A stretch of DNA of 64,000 bases from Streptomyces sp. NBC_00091 (GTDB lineage: Bacteria; Actinomycetota; Actinomycetes; Streptomycetales; Streptomycetaceae). Shown piece after piece: positions 40,415-48,148 of this stretch (positions are counted from its first letter, which is position 1; the number at the start of each line of letters is the position of its first letter). A model generated the notes under the pieces. It did no database searches. It was given only the letters and a program-made list of their open reading frames with translations, and was not told where the DNA came from. The stretch is from positions 1,674,001 to 1,738,000 of the forward strand of contig NZ_JAPEMA010000001.1 of NCBI RefSeq assembly GCF_026343185.1, read 5' to 3'. A program made the translations under genes and the position numbers.

Positions 40415-41701
40415 ATGCCTCCCGCTCATACCGGGGCACCTGTCACCACAGGTGCCTCCACCCCGTCGTTTCCGCAGCCAGAACCCCGCTCCCCCGGCCG
40501 CCCCGGCTACCGCCGGATGAGCCTCGCGCTCTTCGCCGCCGGCCTCGCGACCTTCGCGCTCCTCTACTCCACCCAGGCCCTGCTGCCCGCGCTCTCCGCC
40601 GGCTTCGGCGTGACGGCGGGTCAGGCCAGCTGGACGGTGTCCGCGGCCACCGGCGCGCTCGCCCTGTTCGTGCTGCCGCTCAGCGCGCTGTCCGAGCGGT
40701 TCGGGCGGACCCGGATGATGACCTGCTCGATGGTGGTGGCCGTCGGCATCGGCCTGCTGGTGCCGTTCGCGCCGAGCCTGGAGTGGCTGGTGGCGCTGCG
40801 TGCGGTGCAGGGCGCGGCGATCGCCGGGATCCCGGCCTCCGCGATGGCGTACCTGGCGGAGGAGGTCCGGCCGAAGGCGCTGGTCGGGGCGATCGGCCTG
40901 TTCGTGGCGGGCAACTCCATCGGCGGCATGAGCGGCCGCATCGTCACCGGCTGGGCGGCGCAGCTGTGGGGCTGGCGCGGCGGGCTGCTGGCCGTCGGCG
41001 TGATGGCGCTGGCCTGCGCGGTGGCCTTCCTGGTGCTGCTGCCCCGGGCGCGGTTCTTCCGGCCGGCCTCGCTGAACCCGCGCGCGGTGGGACGTACCGT
41101 CGCCGGGCACCTGCGCGATCCGCTGCTGCTGCGGCTGTACGGGATCGGCGCGCTGTTCATGACCGTCTTCGGGGCGGTGTACACCGTCATCGGCTACCGC
41201 CTGGTGGACGCGCCCTTCTCACTGGGCCAGGGCGTGGTCGGGTCGGTCTTCCTGGTCTACCTGGTGGGTACGGTCTCCTCGGCGGCCGCCGGGCAGCTGG
41301 TGGCCCGGGCGGGGCGGCGCGGGGCGCTGTACCTGGCCGTGACCACGACCGCGCTGGGGCTGCTGCTGTCGCTCGGCGACTCGCTCTGGGCGGTCCTGCC
41401 GGGGCTGGTGCTGATCACGGCCGGTTTCTTCGCGGGGCACGCGGTGGCCTCCGCGGCGGTGAGCCGGACGGCGAAGACGGGCCGGGCGCAGGCCTCCGCG
41501 CTCTACCAGTCCGCGTACTACCTCGGTTCCAGCGCGGGCGGCACCCTGGGCGCGCTGGCGTACCACGCCTCGGGGTGGGCGGCCACGGTCGGGATCGCGC
41601 TGCTCGCGGTGCTGGGCGTCGTCTCGATCACCCTGTACGGGTCCCACGCGGCCCGCGCCGAGCGGCGCCGGCTGCTGGCCCCGGCCGCGGCGGCCCGCTG
41701 A
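40415..41701 (+). CDS. MFS transporter of the YnfM/arabinose-efflux type
   Basis: A 428-residue, 12-helix major facilitator. The N-terminal signature is SLALFAAGLATFALLYSTQA, then LLPALSAGFGVTAGQASW, and the loop 2-3 motif is LSERFGRTRMM. The family exports sugars, drugs or metabolites; the substrate is unknown. An N-terminal extension of about 35 polar residues precedes the first helix. It is divergent from the LysR gene and probably controlled by it, through the intergenic 40317-40414 that carries repeated TGCAT elements. Confidence 0.9.
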   Translation: MPPAHTGAPVTTGASTPSFPQPEPRSPGRPGYRRMSLALFAAGLATFALLYSTQALLPALSAGFGVTAGQASWTVSAATGALALFVLPLSALSERFGRTRMMTCSMVVAVGIGLLVPFAPSLEWLVALRAVQGAAIAGIPASAMAYLAEEVRPKALVGAIGLFVAGNSIGGMSGRIVTGWAAQLWGWRGGLLAVGVMALACAVAFLVLLPRARFFRPASLNPRAVGRTVAGHLRDPLLLRLYGIGALFMTVFGAVYTVIGYRLVDAPFSLGQGVVGSVFLVYLVGTVSSAAAGQLVARAGRRGALYLAVTTTALGLLLSLGDSLWAVLPGLVLITAGFFAGHAVASAAVSRTAKTGRAQASALYQSAYYLGSSAGGTLGALAYHASGWAATVGIALLAVLGVVSITLYGSHAARAERRRLLAPAAAAR

Positions 41702-41841
41702 GCCGTCAAGAACGGGCCGCCCGCGCCTCGGAGGGGCCCGCACCGGCCAACTCCGTTCAAAGTCTGTGCGGCGTCCGCAACTCGCTCTAGCTTGGAGGGC
41801 ATTGGCGCCCCCACAGTGCGGGCGAGGCAGGGGAGGACCGG

Positions 41842-42549
41842 ATGGCGGCTATACGCGTGCGCGCGAAGCGGCGGGCTGCGGTGGTTTTCGGCGGGGCACT
41901 GGCGCTGGCGGCGCCCCTGGTGGTCGTGGGGGGCGGCTCGGCTCAGGCCGCCTCCTGCAACGTGACCACCGGGCCCTACCAGCGGCAGGTCGAGCAGTTC
42001 CTGGGGCGGCCGGTGGACGGGGTGCAGTCGGCGGCCGACTGCACTGCCATCCAGGCCTTCCAGGCCACCCACGGGATCACCCCGACCATGGGGTACGCCG
42101 GGCCTCTGACCTGGCAGACGATGAGCACGATGCTGGCGCAGCGGGCGGCCGGCAGCAATCCGAACGCCGACCGGAAGTGCCCCACCAACCTGGGGCGGAT
42201 CGCCTGCGTCGACCTGACGCGCCAGCTCAGCTGGATCCAGGACGGCGCCACGCTGAAGTACGGCCCGGTGCCGGTGCGCACCGGCAAGGCGGAGACGCCG
42301 ACGCGGACCGGCCTGAAGAAGATCTACTACCGCAGCATCAACCACTGGTCGACGATCTACAACGTCGCGATGCCCTATTCGCAGTTCTTCGACGGGGGCA
42401 TCGCCTTCCACTCGGTCACCAAGAGCATGTGGAACCCGCCGGGCTCGGGCGGCTGCGTGAACATGACGACGAACGACGCCAAGGCCTACTGGAGCATGCT
42501 GACCAACGGCGAGGACGTCTACGTGTACGGGCGCAAGCCCGGGACCTGA
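41842..42549 (+). CDS. Secreted peptidoglycan-binding / L,D-transpeptidase-like protein
   Basis: A 235-residue protein with a Sec signal peptide (ending SAQA), a peptidoglycan-binding domain (about 40-105) and a YkuD-like domain. The latter has the conserved YYRSINHWSTIYNVAMPYSQ, the histidine motif IAFHSVTKSMWNPP and the Cys motif GSGGCVNMTT with Cys205. In typical enzymes the Cys motif is SHGC; here the His is Gly. The Cys and the earlier His remain, so activity is possible but not certain. The ATG follows GGGGAGGACCGG. It stands alone between the MFS gene and an ECF sigma gene. Confidence 0.85.
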   Translation: MAAIRVRAKRRAAVVFGGALALAAPLVVVGGGSAQAASCNVTTGPYQRQVEQFLGRPVDGVQSAADCTAIQAFQATHGITPTMGYAGPLTWQTMSTMLAQRAAGSNPNADRKCPTNLGRIACVDLTRQLSWIQDGATLKYGPVPVRTGKAETPTRTGLKKIYYRSINHWSTIYNVAMPYSQFFDGGIAFHSVTKSMWNPPGSGGCVNMTTNDAKAYWSMLTNGEDVYVYGRKPGT

Positions 42550-42588
42550 CGTTCAGAGCCGCTCCGGCTGCCGTTGTCAGACCCCTCG

Positions 42589-42616
42589 GGTAGTTTCCGA
42601 AGTGACGGAAACTACC
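42589..42616. promoter_or_regulatory. Perfect 11-bp inverted repeat in the promoter region of the sigma factor gene
   Basis: GGTAGTTTCCG-AAGTGA-CGGAAACTACC, 15 bp before the sigma gene ATG. AT-richer and more exact than expected by chance; likely an operator for an unknown regulator. A hairpin in the leader is the alternative. Confidence 0.65.
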
Positions 42617-42631
42617 TGGGGGACGGCAGCC

Positions 42632-43612
42632 ATGAGTGACCTCGCGACCTCATCTCCGGAGCTCGACGCCGCGATGGACCGCTACCGCGTCGAGCTGACC
42701 GGCTACTGCTACCGGATGCTCGGTTCGGCCTTCGACGCCGAGGACGCGGTGCAGGACACGTACATCCGCGCCTGGCGGGCCCACGGGAAGTTCGAGGGCC
42801 GTTCCTCGCTGCGGTCGTGGCTGTACCGGATCGCCACCAACGTCTGCCTCGACCTGCTGAGCGCGGGCAACAAGCGGGCCCGCCCGATGGACCTGTCCGC
42901 CCCGCAGCACCAGGCCTCCGCCGTGCTGAACGAGCGGCCCGAGGTGACCTGGCTGGAGCCGGTGCCCGACGGGCGGGTGCTGCCGCAGACCGCCGACCCG
43001 GCGGAGATGGCCCTCGCCAAGGAGTCCGTCCGGCTGGCCTTCGTGGCGGCCCTCCAGCACCTGCCGGCGAAGCAGCGGGCCGTGCTGATCCTGCGGGAGG
43101 TGCTCGCCTGGAAGGCGGACGAGGTCGCGCAGCTCCTGGAGACCACGGTGGCCTCGGTGAACAGCGCGCTCCAGCGGGCGCGGGCGACCCTCTCCGGGCA
43201 GGCGCTGCGCCCCAGCGATCCGGCGGACCCGCTGGACGCGGAGCAGGCGAAGCTGCTGGAGCAGTACCTGTCGGCCTTCGAGGCGTACGACATCTCGCGG
43301 CTCACCACGCTGCTGCACGAGGACGCGGTGCTGTCGATGCCGCCGTTCGACCTGTGGCTGCGGGGCCATGCGGACATCGCGGCGTGGCACCTGAACCAGG
43401 GCATCGGCTGCAAGGGCTCGCGCCTGGTGGCGACCACGGCGAACGGTCTGCCGGCCTTCGGCCAGTACCGGCCCGCGGAGGACGGCTCCGGGCACACGCC
43501 GTGGGCGCTCCAGGTGCTGGAGATATCAGAGGGGCGGATCGTCGGGCTCAACGCCTTCCTGGACACCGACCGCTGGTTCCCGCTGTTCGGGCTCCCGGAG
43601 CGGCTCGCCTAG
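42632..43612 (+). CDS. ECF sigma factor with SnoaL-like C-terminal domain (SigG/ECF56 type)
   Basis: A 326-residue protein. Region 2 (TGYCYRMLGSAFDAEDAVQD, then TYIRAW) and region 4 (LPAKQRAVLILREVLAWKAD, then EVAQLLETTVASVNSALQRA) are intact. A SnoaL/NTF2-like domain of about 110 residues follows (LEQYLSAFEAYDISRLTTLL, ISEGRIVGLNAFLDTDRWF). This fits the ECF subgroup of mycobacterial SigG, in which the tail replaces a separate anti-sigma factor. No anti-sigma gene is adjacent. Start ATG 42632 behind GGGGGACGGC. A perfect inverted repeat lies just upstream. Its 3' end overlaps a convergent STAS-like gene by 87 bp. Confidence 0.9.
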   Translation: MSDLATSSPELDAAMDRYRVELTGYCYRMLGSAFDAEDAVQDTYIRAWRAHGKFEGRSSLRSWLYRIATNVCLDLLSAGNKRARPMDLSAPQHQASAVLNERPEVTWLEPVPDGRVLPQTADPAEMALAKESVRLAFVAALQHLPAKQRAVLILREVLAWKADEVAQLLETTVASVNSALQRARATLSGQALRPSDPADPLDAEQAKLLEQYLSAFEAYDISRLTTLLHEDAVLSMPPFDLWLRGHADIAAWHLNQGIGCKGSRLVATTANGLPAFGQYRPAEDGSGHTPWALQVLEISEGRIVGLNAFLDTDRWFPLFGLPERLA

Positions 43613-43855
43613 CCCGGCCAGCGCGAGCAGGGCGCGCAGCGGCCCGTCGGCCCGTACCCGGAAGGGGGTGCCGTGGCGGCGGGCGGTGAGGGCGGCGCGG
43701 GCGAGCGCGTCCACCGTCGCGAGGGTGGGCTCGGTGACGGCCCGCGCATCGCAGACCAGCTCGTCGGGGCCGTCGCGGCAGAGCGCGCGCACGCGTGCGC
43801 ACAGGTCGGCGGTGTCCGGGGCGGGGCCTTCCAGGGCCAGGGTTCTCGTCTCCAC
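43526..43855 (-). CDS. STAS-domain protein
   Basis: About 109 residues from the GTG at 43855 (VETRTLALEGPAP). DELVCDARAVTEPTLATVDA, then LARAALTARRHGT and RVRADGPLRALLALAGLGEP, match STAS/anti-anti-sigma-like proteins common in Streptomyces. The phosphorylatable Ser of true anti-anti-sigma factors is not in the usual place (VTEPTLATV has Thr). ATGs at 43888 and 43903 would add a Pro/Gly-rich leader. The last 87 bp lie on the opposite strand of the sigma factor gene, so both genes code in the overlap. Confidence 0.62.
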   Translation of the reverse strand: METRTLALEGPAPDTADLCARVRALCRDGPDELVCDARAVTEPTLATVDALARAALTARRHGTPFRVRADGPLRALLALAGLGEPLREPEQREPAVGVQEGVEPDDPPL

Positions 43856-43930
43856 GGGGGGATGACCCCCGGGCGGTCCGGAACTCATCGCCCCGGGACT
43901 CATCGCCGCGGGCCGCCGCCCGGTATGCCG

Positions 43931-43961
43931 AACGGGACCGGTGGGGTCCACCGGTCCCGTT
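43931..43961 (-). terminator. deoA terminator
   Basis: AACGGGACCGGTGG pairs with CCACCGGTCCCGTT around GGT, 22 bp past the deoA stop. Confidence 0.9.
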
Positions 43962-43983
43962 CACCCCGAAGGGAAGGCGCAGG

Positions 43984-45261
43984 TCAGGCGATGCGGTCCA
44001 GGACGATCGGCGTGGCGCTGAAGGCGGTGCCGGCCGGGGCGATGTCGTAGGAGCCCGCCAGGGAGGCGAGGGCGTACTCGAACTTCTCCGGGGTGTCCGT
44101 GTGCAGGGTCATCAGCGGCTGGCCCGCGGTGACCGTGTCGCCCGGCTTCGCGTGCAGCTCGATGCCCGCGCCGGCCTGGACCGGGTCCTCCTTGCGGGCG
44201 CGGCCCGCGCCCAGGCGCCAGGCGCCGACGCCGACGGCGTACGCGTCGAGGCGGGTCAGGACGCCCGAGGCGGGGGCGGTGACCACGTGCTGCTCGCGCG
44301 CCACCGGCAGGGCCGCGTCCGGGTCGCCGCCCTGGGCCGCGATCATCCGGCGCCACACGTCCATGGCGGAGCCGTCGGCGAGGGCCTTGGCCGGGTCGGC
44401 GTCCTTGATGCCCGCCGCGTCCAGCATCTCCCGGGCCAGGGCCAGGGTCAGCTCGACCACGTCGGAGGGGCCGCCGCCGGCGAGGACCTCGACGGACTCG
44501 CGGATCTCCAGGGCGTTGCCCGCGGTGAGGCCGAGCGGGGTGGACATGTCGGTGAGCAGGGCGATCGTCTTGACGCCGCTGTCGGTGCCCAGGGCCACCA
44601 TGGTGGAGGCCAGTTCGCGGGCGTCCTCGATGTTCTTCATGAAGGCGCCGCTGCCGACCTTGACGTCGAGGACGAGCGAGCCCGTGCCCTCGGCGATCTT
44701 CTTCGACATGATCGAGGAGGCGATCAGCGGGATGGCCTCGACCGTGCCGGTGACGTCGCGCAGGGCGTAGAGCTTCTTGTCCGCCGGGGCCAGGCCGTCG
44801 CCGGCCGCGCAGATGACGGCGCCGGTGGTGTCGAGGACGTTCAGCATCTCCTCGTTGGACAGCAGTGCGCGCCAGCCCGGGATGGACTCCAGCTTGTCCA
44901 GGGTGCCGCCGGTGTGGCCCAGGCCCCGGCCCGACAGCTGGGGCACGGCCGCGCCGCAGGCGGCGACGAGCGGGGCCAGCGGGAGGGTGATCTTGTCGCC
45001 GACGCCGCCGGTGGAGTGCTTGTCGGCGGTCGGGCGGGAGAGGGAGTCGAAGTTCATCCGCTCGCCCGAGGCGATCATCGCGGCGGTCCAGCGGGCGATC
45101 TCGGCCCGGTTCATGCCGTTCAGCAGGATGGCCATCGCGAGCGCCGACATCTGCTCGTCGGCCACGACCCCGCGGGTGTAGGCGTCGATGACCCAGTCGA
45201 TCTGCTCGGGGCTCAGCTCACCGCGGTCCCGCTTGGTCCGGATGACGGAGATGACGTCCAT
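43984..45261 (-). CDS. deoA: Thymidine phosphorylase
   Basis: Splits thymidine and deoxyuridine with phosphate into base and deoxyribose-1-phosphate. The 425-residue protein has the family motif KHSTGGVGDKITLPLAPLVA, the N-terminal SALAMAILLNGMNRAEIARW and the C-terminal substrate region (LDAYAVGVGAWRLGAGRARK). The ATG at 45261 (MDVISVIRTKRD) was chosen because GGAAG lies just upstream and the operator is 14 bp before it. It is separated from cdd by a terminator, so it has its own promoter and operator. Confidence 0.95.
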   Translation of the reverse strand: MDVISVIRTKRDRGELSPEQIDWVIDAYTRGVVADEQMSALAMAILLNGMNRAEIARWTAAMIASGERMNFDSLSRPTADKHSTGGVGDKITLPLAPLVAACGAAVPQLSGRGLGHTGGTLDKLESIPGWRALLSNEEMLNVLDTTGAVICAAGDGLAPADKKLYALRDVTGTVEAIPLIASSIMSKKIAEGTGSLVLDVKVGSGAFMKNIEDARELASTMVALGTDSGVKTIALLTDMSTPLGLTAGNALEIRESVEVLAGGGPSDVVELTLALAREMLDAAGIKDADPAKALADGSAMDVWRRMIAAQGGDPDAALPVAREQHVVTAPASGVLTRLDAYAVGVGAWRLGAGRARKEDPVQAGAGIELHAKPGDTVTAGQPLMTLHTDTPEKFEYALASLAGSYDIAPAGTAFSATPIVLDRIA

Positions 45262-45275
45262 GAGGTGACTTCCTT

Positions 45276-45287
45276 CTACGCGCATAG
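45276..45287. promoter_or_regulatory. Nucleoside-regulon operator upstream of deoA
   Basis: CTACGCGCATAG, one change from the palindrome, 14 bp before the deoA ATG. Confidence 0.72.
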
Positions 45288-45336
45288 AGATGAGGGAGGG
45301 AGGTTCAAGGAGTTTTCGAGGGGGAGCCGAGACGGG

Positions 45337-45372
45337 CGACGGCCCTCCGCCCGGCAGGGCGGAGGGCCGTCG
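45337..45372 (-). terminator. Terminator between cdd and deoA
   Basis: CGACGGCCCTCCGCCC pairs with GGGCGGAGGGCCGTCG around GGCA, directly after the cdd stop. Confidence 0.92.
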
Positions 45373-45378
45373 GTACGG

Positions 45379-45777
45379 CTATCTCAGGTGGTCGGGCCCG
45401 AAGGCCTGCGGCAGCATCGCGCTCAGCGGGAGGATCCCGTCCGGTGTCTCCACCAGCAGGTCCGGGCCGCCGAACTCGTAGAGCAGCTGGCGGCAGCGCC
45501 CGCAGGGTACGAGGATCTCGCCCTTGCCGTCCACGCACGTGAAGTGGGTGAGACGGCCGCCGCCGGTGGCCTGGAGGGAGGAGACCAGGCCGCACTCGGC
45601 GCACAGGCCGAGTCCGTAGCTCGCGTTCTCGACGTTGCAGCCGGTCACGACCCGGCCGTCGTCCACCCGGGCGGCGACCCCGACCGGGAAGCCCGAGTAG
45701 GGGGCGTACGCCCGGGTCATCGCGTCCCGGGCGGCCGTCCGCAGGGCTTCCCAGTCCACTGCCTGGTCCGGGGTCAC
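45379..45777 (-). CDS. cdd: Cytidine deaminase
   Basis: Deaminates cytidine and deoxycytidine to (deoxy)uridine. The 132-residue protein shows AYAPYSGFPVGVAARV, the zinc ligand and proton-shuttle motif CAECGLVSSLQ (with CAE) and the PCGRCRQLLYEF zinc cysteines. The GTG start overlaps the stop of the upstream permease as GTGA, so it is the last gene of the nucleoside ABC transporter operon. Import and deamination are thus expressed together. Confidence 0.95.
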   Translation of the reverse strand: MTPDQAVDWEALRTAARDAMTRAYAPYSGFPVGVAARVDDGRVVTGCNVENASYGLGLCAECGLVSSLQATGGGRLTHFTCVDGKGEILVPCGRCRQLLYEFGGPDLLVETPDGILPLSAMLPQAFGPDHLR

Positions 45778-47036
45778 TTGCCCTGGCCCTTGCGGTACGG
45801 CAGGCCGTCCGCCTTCGGCATCCGCAGGCGCTGCGCCGACAGGGCGAGCACCAGCAGGGTCGTCACGTACGGGGCGGCGTCCACGAACTGGCTGGGCACC
45901 TGGTCGGTGGCCGCGTACCAGACGAAGAGGCCGAGGGCGCAGACGCCCGCGACGGCGGCCTGGACGTACTTCTTCTTGTACAGCTGCCAGGCGACGGCGA
46001 GCACCAGCAGGATGGCGATCAGCAGCAGCATCGCGTGGACGTTCTCGGAGCCGCCGCGCAGCTTGAGGCTGTCGGTGAAGCCGAACAGGCCCGCGCCCAG
46101 CGCCATGCCGCCCGGCATCCAGTTGCCGAAGATCATCGCGGCGAGACCGATGTAGCCGCGGCCGCCGGTCTGGCCCTCCTGGTAGATGCCGGTGGACACG
46201 ATCGCGAGGAACGCGCCGCCGAGACCCGCCAGGCCGCCGGAGACGATCACGGCGATGTACTTGTACTTGTAGACGTTGACGCCGAGGGACTCGGCGGCGA
46301 TCGGGTTCTCACCGCAGGAGCGCAGGCGCAGGCCGAAGGCGGTGCGCCACAGCACCCACCAGGTGGCGGGGATCAGCAGCACGGCGACGACGGTCAGCAG
46401 CGACAGGCTGGTGACCAGGCCGCCGAGGACGCCGGCGATGTCCGAGACCAGGAACCAGTGCTTGCCCTGGAGGCTTGCCAGCCAGTCCGACAACCCCGGG
46501 ATGGTGATGTCGGTGATGGGTTCGATGCGCGGGGACTGCTTGGAGGAGCCGCCCTCGGCCTTGTCGAAGGTGAAGTTCGACAGGTACTGGGTGAAGCCGA
46601 CCGCCAGGATGGTGACCGCCACACCGGAGACGATGTGGTTGACGTTGAAGGTGACGGTGATGATCGCGTGCACCAGGCCGCCGATGGCGCCGCCGACGAT
46701 GCCCATCAGGACGCCGGTCCAGGGGCCCCACTGGTAGCCCGCCCAGGCGCCGAACCAGGTGCCGAGGATCATCATGCCTTCGAGGCCGATGTTGACCACG
46801 CCGGCCCGCTCGGCCCACAGGCCGCCCAGGCCCGCGAGACCGATCGGCACGGCGAGCTGGAGGGCTCCGGAGACCTGGCCGACGGAGGTCAGGTCGTGGG
46901 CCCCGGAGATGACCCGGACCAGCGAGACCAGCGCGAGGCCACCCGCGACGATCAGCAGGATCCAGGGCAGGGTCAGCTTGCGGCGGCCGCCCGGCGTGGG
47001 CGCGGCCTTCGTCGTGGAAACGGTGCTGGCGCTCAC
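45774..47036 (-). CDS. Nucleoside ABC transporter permease (second)
   Basis: A 420-residue membrane protein with about 10 helices. It is a BPD-transp-2 type permease of the BmpA/YufQ kind, with conserved GLAGLGGLWAERAGVVNIGL, EGMMILGTWFGAWAGYQW, LRSCGENPIAAESLGVNVYK and GLAGLGGAFLAI. A long C-terminal helix region follows (LLLIAILLVLAVAWQLYKKK). It overlaps both neighbours by four bases, showing tight translational coupling. It should pair with the other permease at 47033-48148 and the ATPase. Confidence 0.94.
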   Translation of the reverse strand: MSASTVSTTKAAPTPGGRRKLTLPWILLIVAGGLALVSLVRVISGAHDLTSVGQVSGALQLAVPIGLAGLGGLWAERAGVVNIGLEGMMILGTWFGAWAGYQWGPWTGVLMGIVGGAIGGLVHAIITVTFNVNHIVSGVAVTILAVGFTQYLSNFTFDKAEGGSSKQSPRIEPITDITIPGLSDWLASLQGKHWFLVSDIAGVLGGLVTSLSLLTVVAVLLIPATWWVLWRTAFGLRLRSCGENPIAAESLGVNVYKYKYIAVIVSGGLAGLGGAFLAIVSTGIYQEGQTGGRGYIGLAAMIFGNWMPGGMALGAGLFGFTDSLKLRGGSENVHAMLLLIAILLVLAVAWQLYKKKYVQAAVAGVCALGLFVWYAATDQVPSQFVDAAPYVTTLLVLALSAQRLRMPKADGLPYRKGQGK

Positions 47037-48148
47037 GCCGCGACCTCCTTCTCGGTCTTGATGGCGTGGCCGGCGGCCAGCTCCTCGCCGACCTTCTGCT
47101 GCTGGCGGCGGATGCCGTAGCGGCGGACGAGCTCGTAGCTGACGACCACGGCGACCACGATGAGGCCCTTCATGATCGTGCCGATTTCCTTGGCGTAGCC
47201 GGCCGTGTCGAGGCCCGCGGACGCCTTGTCGATGAAGGCGATCAGCAGCGCGGCGAAGAAGATGCCGACCGGGTTGTTGCGGCCGAGCAGCGCGATGGTG
47301 ATGCCGGTGAAGCCGATGCCCGCCGGGAAGGACAGGTTGTACGTGTGGGACTCGCCCAGCAGCAGCGGCATGCTGACCAGACCGGCGATCGCGCCCGAGA
47401 TGAGCATCGAGGTCATGATCATCTTCTTGGCGTCCACACCGGAGGCCTGGGCGGCGGACTCGCTGGCGCCGGTGGCGCGCAGGTCGAAGCCGAAGCGGGT
47501 GCGGTTGAGCACGAACCAGTAGACGATGCCCAGCGCGAAGGCCACGAAGGTGAAGCCGTAGATCTCCAGGCCGTCGCCGAGGGTGACGGCCGGGAACCAG
47601 CCGGACTCCGGGATCTCACCGGTGGTCAGGTCGTTGGAGCCGACCGGCTGCACGCCGAGGTTCTTGGGCAGGATCAGCCAGGCGATCAGCGAGGTCGCGA
47701 TGGCGTTGAGCATGATCGTGGAGACGACCTCGCTCACACCGCGCCGGGCCTTGAGGATGCCCGCGATACCGGCCCAGAAGGCGCCGACGCACATCGCGAC
47801 GACCACGATCAGCAGGATGTGCAGCGGGCCGGGCAGCGTGACCGCCGCGCCGACCAGGGCGCTGATCATCGCGGCGAGGCGGTACTGGCCGTCCACACCG
47901 ATGTTGAAGAGGTTCATCCGGAAGCCGACGGCCACGGCCAGGGCTGCCAGGTAGTACGTACCGGCCTGGTTGACGATGAGGACCTGTACGTCCTCGTAGC
48001 CGGACTGCTCGATCATGATGCGCAGCGGCTCGATCGGGTCCACGCCCGAGACGGCCAGCACGATCATGCTGAGTGCGAAGGCGGTGATCAGCGCCAGGGC
48101 GGGTCCGGCGATGGCGAGGATCAGCCGGTCCTTGTCGAATTTCTTCAT
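47033..48148 (-). CDS. Nucleoside ABC transporter permease (first)
   Basis: A 371-residue membrane protein of the BPD-transp-2 family, the partner of the second permease. Conserved motifs include YYLAALAVAVGFRMNLFNIG, VDGQYRLAAMISAL, LRATGASESAAQASGVDAKK and FPAGIGFTGITIALLGRNNP. It overlaps the ATPase stop and the second permease start by four bases each. Such YufP-type permeases move purine and pyrimidine nucleosides in Bacillus and lactococci (family knowledge). Confidence 0.94.
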   Translation of the reverse strand: MKKFDKDRLILAIAGPALALITAFALSMIVLAVSGVDPIEPLRIMIEQSGYEDVQVLIVNQAGTYYLAALAVAVGFRMNLFNIGVDGQYRLAAMISALVGAAVTLPGPLHILLIVVVAMCVGAFWAGIAGILKARRGVSEVVSTIMLNAIATSLIAWLILPKNLGVQPVGSNDLTTGEIPESGWFPAVTLGDGLEIYGFTFVAFALGIVYWFVLNRTRFGFDLRATGASESAAQASGVDAKKMIMTSMLISGAIAGLVSMPLLLGESHTYNLSFPAGIGFTGITIALLGRNNPVGIFFAALLIAFIDKASAGLDTAGYAKEIGTIMKGLIVVAVVVSYELVRRYGIRRQQQKVGEELAAGHAIKTEKEVAA

